DNA of 64,000 bases. Origin: DAOPKN01 sp035391225. GTDB lineage: Bacteria; Thermotogota; Thermotogae; MWEM01. The stretch covers positions 16,018 to 80,017 of the forward strand of contig DAOPKN010000008.1 of NCBI GenBank assembly GCA_035391225.1, given 5' to 3'. The position numbers and the translations under genes are program-made. This document shows, in pieces, positions 58,385-64,000 of the stretch. How positions within the stretch are numbered: the stretch's first letter is position 1; each line of letters starts with the position of its first letter. The notes below the pieces were generated by a model. It was not told where the DNA came from. It saw nothing but the letters and a program-made list of their open reading frames with translations, and ran no database searches.

Positions 58385-60412
58385 ATGAAAAAGGCAAACC
58401 TGGTATTGATCGTGTGCATGATGGCACTGCTGGTTTTCGCGTTCAGCGGTTTCACCGGGCAAACCGGGGGGACGCGGCTGGTAATCAACGAGATCGTGAC
58501 AAAGGACCCGGATGGAGGCCCAGACTGGGTTGAACTGCTCGTTTTGGGCGAAGAAGGGGGAGAAGTCTTGGAACTCGAAGGCTTTTTCCTGGTCGATGAC
58601 AAGATCGGACGAATTCCCGAAGCCTTGGGAGAGGAGACGCTGGCACCCGGGGACCTGCTGGTGCTCACTGCGGGGCAGGAAGATGGCAGCGGGGTTTCGT
58701 TCAAGATTGGCAGCGACGATGCGCTCACCCTCCTGTTCAAGGGAAACATCGTGCAAACCGTGGACTGGGAAGAAGGGGAAATTCCCGATGGCATGAGCCT
58801 TTGCCGAATCGTGGACGAGCAAGGCAACGTGAGCTACCAGCCGGGAACACCCACACCCGGGCAACCCAACCAGTTGGCTACACAGGCGGTGGAAGAACAA
58901 GAGGTCCCAGGTCCCAGCGCGGAGGAAGTTGAAGGCAAGGTTTTCGCATCGGATGCCCAATCCACCCCCACGGTGGTTCCGGTGGAATTCTCGTTGGCAC
59001 CAGAAGACTGGGAAGCCATCCTTGCCGACCCCATGGCGGAGGAATACTACCCCGCCACGGTGACCTACAACGGCATCACGGTGGCCAACGTGGGACTCCG
59101 CACCAAGGGAAATTCCTCGCTTTTCTCCGTGGCCTCCAGCGAGTCCGACCGCTACAGCTTCAAGGTGGATTTCAACTACTACCTGTCGGATCAAACACTG
59201 GGAGGATGGAAGAAGATCAACTTCAACAACGGCTTCTCCGACGCATCGTCCATGCGCGAAATCCTCTCCTACGAGATCTTCGATGCCGCTGGGGTTCCCA
59301 CACCGGAACGCGAATACGTCTTCCTCACCATCAACGGCCAACCCTGGGGATTGTACCTGGCCATAGAACAGGTGGACGACTTCTTCCTGGAACGAAACTT
59401 CCCCGGGACGGATGGAGACCTGTACAAGCCCTCCGGCAGAGGGTGTAACCTGGTCGTGGATACATCCGCCACTCCGCTGGACACCGAAGCGTTGGCCAAC
59501 CAGATGCCGGGCTTGTTTGGCACGCTCAAAACCAACGAATCGACCTCGGACCACTCTGCGCTGGTCCATTTCCTGGACGTTTTGAACAACGGTGGAGATC
59601 TCGACGAGGTGCTGGACGTGGAGGGGGCACTGGCCTACCTGGCGGTGAGCACCCTGATGAGCAACCTGGACAGCTACCAGGGAACCACGGGGCACAACTA
59701 CTACCTGTACGAGGTGGACGGGGTGTTCCACGTCATCCCCTGGGACTTGAACATGTCGTTCGCGGGTTTTGGCGCCGGAGGGAGTTCCGATTCCGCCCTC
59801 ACCCTAATGATCGATGAACCCACCGCAGTGGCAATGCAAGATCGCATCCTGGTGGCGCGGCTGCTGGAAAGCGAGGAAAACTTGGAGAAGTACCACGCCA
59901 TTTTCCAACAGCTGATCGATGGGACGTTCTCCGAGGAAAACACCATCGCGCGCATCTGGCAGATCGCCGATGGCATCCGACCGTACGTGGCGGAGGATCC
60001 CACCGCTTTCTTCACGATCGAGGAATTCGAAGCCGCTCTCACGGAGAACGCAACGGGAACGCAAGAATTCGAGCACCCGGACCGGCCTGCCCCTGGGACA
60101 TTTCAACCCCCGGAAGGATTCCAACCTCCCGAAGGATACCAGCCCCCTGAGGGATTCCAACCTCCGGAAGGTTTCGCGCCCCCTCAAGGGTTTCAACCTC
60201 CTGAAGGGTTTCAACCCCCCGAGGGATTTCCCCAACGGGGCGCTCCCGGCAATGGCGGCGGAGGTTTGGCACTCGGAAGCCGCTACGGCCTCATCCCCTT
60301 CGTGCAGCAACGCTGGCAAAACGTACGCGACCAACTGTCTGGGGTCCTACCTTCCAGTGGAGATGGAAGCGGACTGGGACAAACCGACATGCGCGAAAAA
60401 CCGCAAGGCTAA
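58385..60412 (+). CDS. CotH kinase-family protein with N-terminal lamin-tail domain and QPPEG repeats
   Basis: The 675-aa protein has a signal peptide (about 1-22), then a lamin-tail-like domain (about 28-160; TRLVINEIVTKDPDGGPDWVELLV). The CotH kinase domain (about 185-530) has RTKGNSSLFSVASSESDRYSFKVDFN, WKKINFNNGFSDASSMREIL and the active-site-like VIPWDLNMSF. After a linker comes a tail of seven six-residue repeats (573-614) and a Gly-rich end. CotH of Bacillus phosphorylates spore-coat proteins; here the exported form may act on wall or surface proteins. The ATG at 58385 has AGGAGG seven nt upstream. It is the last gene of the VTC-DUF4956-CotH operon. Confidence 0.88.
   Translation: MKKANLVLIVCMMALLVFAFSGFTGQTGGTRLVINEIVTKDPDGGPDWVELLVLGEEGGEVLELEGFFLVDDKIGRIPEALGEETLAPGDLLVLTAGQEDGSGVSFKIGSDDALTLLFKGNIVQTVDWEEGEIPDGMSLCRIVDEQGNVSYQPGTPTPGQPNQLATQAVEEQEVPGPSAEEVEGKVFASDAQSTPTVVPVEFSLAPEDWEAILADPMAEEYYPATVTYNGITVANVGLRTKGNSSLFSVASSESDRYSFKVDFNYYLSDQTLGGWKKINFNNGFSDASSMREILSYEIFDAAGVPTPEREYVFLTINGQPWGLYLAIEQVDDFFLERNFPGTDGDLYKPSGRGCNLVVDTSATPLDTEALANQMPGLFGTLKTNESTSDHSALVHFLDVLNNGGDLDEVLDVEGALAYLAVSTLMSNLDSYQGTTGHNYYLYEVDGVFHVIPWDLNMSFAGFGAGGSSDSALTLMIDEPTAVAMQDRILVARLLESEENLEKYHAIFQQLIDGTFSEENTIARIWQIADGIRPYVAEDPTAFFTIEEFEAALTENATGTQEFEHPDRPAPGTFQPPEGFQPPEGYQPPEGFQPPEGFAPPQGFQPPEGFQPPEGFPQRGAPGNGGGGLALGSRYGLIPFVQQRWQNVRDQLSGVLPSSGDGSGLGQTDMREKPQG
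60101..60226 (+). repeat. Seven 18-nt coding repeats (FQPPEG) in the CotH protein
   Basis: Seven consecutive codon blocks of 18 nt encode FQPPEG, FQPPEG, YQPPEG, FQPPEG, FAPPQG, FQPPEG and FQPPEG. Synonymous sites differ between units, so the array is not a very recent slippage product. The Pro-rich tail could span the cell wall. Confidence 0.85.
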
Positions 60413-60427
60413 CGAAGAAGGATCAAC

Positions 60428-60456
60428 AAAAAAAGCACCCCTCGGGTGCTTTTTTT
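60428..60456. terminator. Bidirectional intrinsic terminator after the CotH gene
   Basis: The stem AAAAAAAGCACCC/GGGTGCTTTTTTT has the loop CTC. It ends the CotH operon on the plus strand and can end the histidine-kinase operon on the minus strand. Confidence 0.9.
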
Positions 60457-60474
60457 GGTTGAGAGTGTTTCCCT

Positions 60475-60588
60475 GGGACCGCCGCAGCCCACTGCGGCTC
60501 TTTTGCTCCTTGGGTACGCCGCACCCCAGTGCGGCCTCTTTTTTCTCTACCTTCCAAAACCCAAGCCGCAGTGGGCTGCGGCGTACCC
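60475..60588. repeat. Cluster of three REP-like elements between convergent genes
   Basis: Copies are at 60475-60498 (+; stem GCCGCAG/CTGCGGC), 60512-60535 (+; GCCGCAC/GTGCGGC) and 60565-60588 (minus; GCCGCAG/CTGCGGC). The order and spacing match the cluster at 56640. The outer TGGGTACGCCGCA of the second copy is complementary to the end of the third, so a long hairpin can form. Confidence 0.9.
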
Positions 60589-60591
60589 AGT

Positions 60592-62151
60592 TCACTCTCC
60601 TGCCTTCTCCAGCTCGAACCAGAAGCACACCCCATCGTTCCCGGGATCCTCCGGGTCGTGGAGCACCCGCACTCCCCCGTCCGTTCCATGCGCCCGAATG
60701 ATGCCTTTCACGATGGACAACCCGATTCCCTCGGGAAACTCAGCCCCCCGCACGCTGGCATCCTCCCTTCCCTTTGGCCTGCCAGAGTTGAAAACCTCCA
60801 CGCGCACCCGATTCTCTTGCCCTTCCCCCGGCGACGGCACCACGGACACTTCCAGCCGCTTCTTCTCTCCCATGTTCTGGATGGCGTTGGTGAACAGGTT
60901 GGAAAGAACCTGCTCGATGCGAAAGGGGTCGCCCCAAACCATCCAGGCTTTTCCTTGTTCCCCCAACCCTTCCACGTGCGGGGAAACCCCTTTTTCCTTG
61001 AAAAACGGGGCGAACTTTTCCAACGTGGAAAGCAGCAGTTCCTCCAACGAGAAAACCCGGGGTTTTACCTGGAACAACCCCGATTCCATCTGGGACAGGT
61101 CGAGCACCGAGCGCACCAGCTGGTCCATTTTCCGGGATTCCTCCAGGATGATAGTGGCGTAACGGTTTCGCTTCTGGGCATCCTTTGCCACGTTTTGGAT
61201 CAACCCCTGCGCATGCCCCATGATCAGGGTAAGTGGAGCCTTGAGCTCGTGCGACACGTGGGAGATGAAATTCTTGCGCATGTTGTCGATCTTCTTGCGG
61301 TTTTCCACGTCACGCTCCAGAACCTGGTTGGCCAGGATCAACCGATCCATCGCCTGGCGCAACTCGTTTGAGAGCGTGTTGATGGACTCCCCCAGCACCC
61401 CGATCTCGTCGCTTCGCTTCCCCTGGTACGTGTGCGAAAAGTCCAACCGTGCGATGTGCCCCGCCAGGGTGTTGAGTTCCAAGATGGGGCGGGTAAATCG
61501 TCGCGAAAAGAAAAAAGCAAGGGGAATCCCGATGGCGAGCATGGCCAGCCCCAGGAAAAGGAAGTAGTTGCCCGCAAGCCGGGCTTCCTCGTGGATAGCG
61601 GGCAAGGGAACGCTGATAACCAGTACGCGGGATCCTTCCAGGGGTTGCACCAGGCTGAGCACGTCCATGTTGATACGTGGGTCAAACACCTGGTCCACGA
61701 ATCGCGCTTCCGTGAGATTCCCTTCCACCACCTCCCGGGGAACCATGGGCTGCCCTCTCGGCGGAGCCAACCCCGGGGGAGGTTGAACGTTTCCTTCCGT
61801 TTCCGGCGGTACTCCCACCCTTTGCGTGGGGGTTCCGGAAGCTTCCGGGGAAAACCCCCACGCGCTGGGGAAAAGGTATTCCTTCTTCTCGGTATCGTAC
61901 ACCACCACATGCATGCCCGTGGTGCGCATCAAACGCTCGATTTCCAGGTCCACCTGGAGCGTGGTCACATCGGACGCGGAATTTGAAGGCTGCAAAAGCC
62001 CAACGAAGTGCTTGGAGGCATCCAACAATTCCCCCTTCTTGCGTGCCATGTAGTATCCCTGGATCCAAAAAAGGTTCCCGATGATGGCCACAAAAAGGAA
62101 CAACGCGATCAGAAGCGCGGTAAACCCGAAGAGCTTCCAGCGGATAGACAT
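60592..62151 (-). CDS. Membrane sensor histidine kinase of an OmpR-type two-component system
   Basis: The 519-aa protein has two membrane helices (about 5-27 and 183-203) with a roughly 155-residue extracytoplasmic domain between them, then HAMP (about 205-257). A HisKA domain with NFISHVSHELKAPLTLIMGHAQGL and an HATPase domain with NLFTNAIQNMG and GIGLSIVKGIIRAHG follow. The D-box reads VFNSG, a common variant. The ligand is unknown. An ATG at 62157 overlaps the regulator stop (ATGA), but the ATG at 62151 has AGGGGGA six nt upstream and is taken as the start. It is transcribed with the regulator. Confidence 0.9.
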   Translation of the reverse strand: MSIRWKLFGFTALLIALFLFVAIIGNLFWIQGYYMARKKGELLDASKHFVGLLQPSNSASDVTTLQVDLEIERLMRTTGMHVVVYDTEKKEYLFPSAWGFSPEASGTPTQRVGVPPETEGNVQPPPGLAPPRGQPMVPREVVEGNLTEARFVDQVFDPRINMDVLSLVQPLEGSRVLVISVPLPAIHEEARLAGNYFLFLGLAMLAIGIPLAFFFSRRFTRPILELNTLAGHIARLDFSHTYQGKRSDEIGVLGESINTLSNELRQAMDRLILANQVLERDVENRKKIDNMRKNFISHVSHELKAPLTLIMGHAQGLIQNVAKDAQKRNRYATIILEESRKMDQLVRSVLDLSQMESGLFQVKPRVFSLEELLLSTLEKFAPFFKEKGVSPHVEGLGEQGKAWMVWGDPFRIEQVLSNLFTNAIQNMGEKKRLEVSVVPSPGEGQENRVRVEVFNSGRPKGREDASVRGAEFPEGIGLSIVKGIIRAHGTDGGVRVLHDPEDPGNDGVCFWFELEKAGE

Positions 62152-62153
62152 GT

Positions 62154-62870
62154 TCATTCCCCCTCGAAGCGGTAGCCCAGGCTGCGCACCGTTACGATGC
62201 GCGACTTGTACTCTCCCAGCTTCAGCCGGATGTTCTTGATATGCGTATCCACCACGCGTTCGTCCCCCTCGAAATCCAACCCCCACACGCGTTCCAAGAT
62301 CTGCTCGCGGGACAACGCATACCCCCGGTTTTCCACCAAAAGCTCCAGCAACTCGAATTCCCGGGGAGAAAGGGGTATCTCCTTTCCCGACACCAACACC
62401 TGGTGGCTCGAGAAATCCAGCACCAGTTCCCCGCAAACTAAAGGTTCCCTTGTTTCCACCTTTCCCTCGCCACCGCCTTCGTTCCGCCGCAGCAAGGCCT
62501 TTACCCGTGCAAGCAACACCTCCAGGTGGAAGGGTTTTGCCACGTAATCGTCGGCCCCCAATCCCAAGCCTTCCACCTCGTCGTAGGGTTGGTCGCGCGC
62601 TGTCAAGAACAAGATGGGCACGCGCGAATGCTGGCGAACCATTTGACACACTTCCAGCCCATCCATCCCCGGCATCATCACGTCCAGGATCACCAGGTCC
62701 ACCCCCGGGGGTTGGTTCCCTTCTTCCTTCCCGAACAACACGTCGATGGCCTCCAGCCCGTCGTTTGCCAGCAGTGTCTGGTAGCCCTCCCCCTGCAAGA
62801 AATCCGAAAGCAACTCGCAGAGCTTGTTCTCGTCGTCCACGATCAAGATCGTTTTTGCCTTTAGCGCCAC
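62154..62870 (-). CDS. OmpR-family response regulator
   Basis: The 238-aa protein has a receiver domain (TILIVDDENKLCELL, phosphoacceptor in LVILDVMMPGMDG, Lys in VAKPF). A winged-helix DNA-binding domain follows, with LSPREFELLELL, LSREQILERVWG and DTHIKNIRLKLG. It should control transcription after phosphorylation by the adjacent kinase. It is the only response regulator with an ordinary DNA-binding output in the window. The start is GTG at 62870, with GGGAGGG about 9 nt upstream. An extended -10 promoter lies 34 nt further upstream. Confidence 0.95.
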   Translation of the reverse strand: MALKAKTILIVDDENKLCELLSDFLQGEGYQTLLANDGLEAIDVLFGKEEGNQPPGVDLVILDVMMPGMDGLEVCQMVRQHSRVPILFLTARDQPYDEVEGLGLGADDYVAKPFHLEVLLARVKALLRRNEGGGEGKVETREPLVCGELVLDFSSHQVLVSGKEIPLSPREFELLELLVENRGYALSREQILERVWGLDFEGDERVVDTHIKNIRLKLGEYKSRIVTVRSLGYRFEGE

Positions 62871-62904
62871 GCTTACATCCCTCCCCTTCCACTGTGCACC
62901 AAAT

Positions 62905-62913
62905 CATAGCACA
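62905..62913 (-). promoter_or_regulatory. Extended -10 promoter of the response regulator operon
   Basis: The minus strand reads TGC-TATGAT 34 nt before the GTG start. The divergent nadE promoter is about 20 bp away. Confidence 0.5.
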
Positions 62914-62932
62914 GTTTCTTGTGGGTTCCGTG

Positions 62933-62941
62933 TTATACTGG
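62933..62941 (+). promoter_or_regulatory. Extended -10 promoter of nadE
   Basis: The sequence TGT-TATACT lies about 48 nt before the GTG chosen as the nadE start. A short inverted repeat (GAGGAA...TTCCTC) in the leader could form a small hairpin. Confidence 0.55.
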
Positions 62942-62989
62942 AGGAAGTTTCCTCGGGGAGGTCTCCGGGGGTCGAGGAGAGTGGTGCGC

Positions 62990-63859
62990 GTGCAACAACG
63001 TATCGTATCTTTCCTGCGCCAAACGATCGAAGAGTGGGGTTACCAAGGGGCGGTGGTGGGTATCAGCGGGGGCATCGATTCCGCCGTGGTTGCGGCACTG
63101 GCAGTACAGGCCCTGGGCAAGCAAAAGGTAATCGGCCTGTTGCTCCCCGAACGCGATTCGGCGCCTTCCACCCTCGCGGACAGCCTACTGGTATGTAACC
63201 ACCTGGGCATCGCGCACCAAACCCACCGCTTGTCGGGCATCCTGCGCCGCATGGGAGCCTACAGCCTACAACCTCCCGCGGGATTGTTCCCCCGTGCGTT
63301 CCAAGAGAAATGGGTACGGGGAAAGTGGGACAACGTGGCGCGAGAAGACCCATTCCTGGACGACTTGCAAAGCCAAGGCAGCGAAGAGTTCTTGAAAGGG
63401 CTTGCCTTCTACCGTGCCAAGCACCGCGTGCGGCTGTGCATGCTCTACCTGCACGCGGAACAACGGGGATACGCCGTGCTGGGCACCACCAACCGCACCG
63501 AGCTGCGCACGGGCTTCTACGTGAAATGGGGCGACGACTCCTCGGACATCGAACCCATCCTTCACCTCTACAAGACCCAAGTTTTTGCGCTGGCGCGAGC
63601 GTTGCAGATCCCCGAATCGATCATCCAGAAATCCCCTTCGCCCGACCTCATCCCCGGCATCACCGACGAATTCGCGCTCAAGCTCTCCTACGAGCAGCTC
63701 GACGACATACTGATCGCCATGGACGAGGGAAAAGACCTGTCCCATTTCGATTCCGTGCACGTGCAACGCGTACGTTCCATCCTACAAGCCGCCCGCCACC
63801 GCTCGGTACGCAACCTGCACCTTGAAGTCCCGGGCAACGACCAAAAATCCCCCCCCTAA
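62990..63859 (+). CDS. nadE: NAD(+) synthetase, ammonia-dependent type
   Basis: NadE adenylates nicotinate adenine dinucleotide and amidates it to NAD. The 289-aa protein has the PP-loop VVGISGGIDSAVVAALAV, TTNRTELRTGFYVKWGDDSSDIEPI, LYKTQVFALARAL and SPSPDLIPGITDEFAL. There is no N-terminal glutaminase domain, so ammonia is the expected nitrogen source. Three in-frame GTG codons (62981, 62984, 62990) are possible; the last lies 9 nt after GGAGA and is preferred. It is divergent from the two-component system and is followed by palindromic repeats. Confidence 0.93.
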   Translation: MQQRIVSFLRQTIEEWGYQGAVVGISGGIDSAVVAALAVQALGKQKVIGLLLPERDSAPSTLADSLLVCNHLGIAHQTHRLSGILRRMGAYSLQPPAGLFPRAFQEKWVRGKWDNVAREDPFLDDLQSQGSEEFLKGLAFYRAKHRVRLCMLYLHAEQRGYAVLGTTNRTELRTGFYVKWGDDSSDIEPILHLYKTQVFALARALQIPESIIQKSPSPDLIPGITDEFALKLSYEQLDDILIAMDEGKDLSHFDSVHVQRVRSILQAARHRSVRNLHLEVPGNDQKSPP

Positions 63860-63878
63860 AACCAACCCCTCGCACCGT

Positions 63879-63902
63879 GGGACCGCCGCACCCCAGTGCG
63901 GC
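63879..63902 (+). repeat. REP-like palindromic element after nadE
   Basis: This copy is GGGACC followed by GCCGCAC-CCCA-GTGCGGC, and TGTTTGG follows. It lies 19 nt after the nadE stop. Confidence 0.8.
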
Positions 63903-63929
63903 TGTTTGGACCTGCGTTCCGGGAAAAGA

Positions 63930-63953
63930 GCCGCAGTGGGCTGCAGCGGTCCC
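63930..63953 (-). repeat. REP-like palindromic element, inverted partner
   Basis: On the minus strand this is GGGACC followed by the stem GCTGCAG/CTGCGGC around CCCA. With the copy at 63879 it forms a head-to-head pair like the longer clusters at 56640 and 60475. Confidence 0.75.
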
Positions 63954-64000
63954 AAAGTGCGATAAACGGTGCAACTTGGTCTAATGCAAGGGGAAATCGA

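Noticed and set aside
56640..60588. CRISPR-like look of repeated short palindromes
   Set aside because: The spacing is irregular, the elements are in both orientations with similar rather than unique flanks, there is no leader, and no cas gene is visible. REP/BIME-like organisation explains them better.
62981..62989. Upstream GTG codons as the nadE start
   Set aside because: GAGGAGA abuts them directly, leaving no ribosome-binding spacing; the GTG at 62990 is better placed.

Overview
The window comes from an uncultured-type, flagellated, peptidoglycan-building bacterium with a G+C content that looks to be in the mid-50s percent. I cannot place it in a phylum. Two DegV paralogues, an ECF transporter subunit, a PadR/HAAS pair, InlB-like repeats in a lipoprotein, and many GTG/TTG starts with strong Shine-Dalgarno sequences suggest a Thermotogota-, Bacillota- or Spirochaetota-like lineage, but this is only an impression. 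Two runs of exactly 100 N (19503-19602 and 40251-40350) show a scaffolded draft assembly.

Positions 1-16327 are almost entirely minus-strand housekeeping genes. In transcription order they are HPP membrane protein; NUDIX hydrolase, DegV, dihydrolipoamide dehydrogenase and a very short flagellin; folP; murE, murF, mraY; then ABC-F ATPase, hutH, dnaN, ispF, ecfT, rnhB and pyrimidine-nucleoside phosphorylase, which runs off the left edge. After a ~490 bp non-coding stretch and a compositionally odd serine hydrolase (16821-17885), the region to 29.6 kb carries a giant PAS hybrid histidine kinase, a NamZ-like cell-wall hydrolase, a peptide-binding protein with a DMT exporter, purB behind a terminator-like hairpin, and an HD-GYP receptor protein.

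From 29.6 to 40.6 kb there is a sulfatase-modifying-factor-like lipoprotein, a sugar ABC transporter without its ATPase, a proC-proA-proB proline operon, a PocR-PAS histidine kinase and a two-tRNA cluster (Pro-GGG, CAT). From 40.6 to 47.8 kb comes a second DegV and a minus-strand block of corrinoid protein, MtaA-like methyltransferase homologue, DUF1638-like/GAF histidine kinase and SBP-PAS-PAS histidine kinase. I regard this block as the best candidate for an undescribed system: a corrinoid-linked sensory module.

From 48 to 64 kb there is a DUF885 metallopeptidase-like protein, a PAS/GAF hybrid kinase ending in a degenerate receiver, a PadR-HAAS pair under a consensus promoter, CstA, a lipoprotein, a VTC-DUF4956-CotH operon, an OmpR/HK pair and nadE.

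Two themes run through the window. First, signalling is dense: six histidine kinases and one HD-GYP protein, with only one ordinary response-regulator gene. Second, a 24-nt palindromic repeat family (13 copies, all intergenic, with compensatory stem changes) resembles REP/BIME elements and probably also acts as terminators. Most promoters I could recognise are extended -10 type (TGn-TATAAT).
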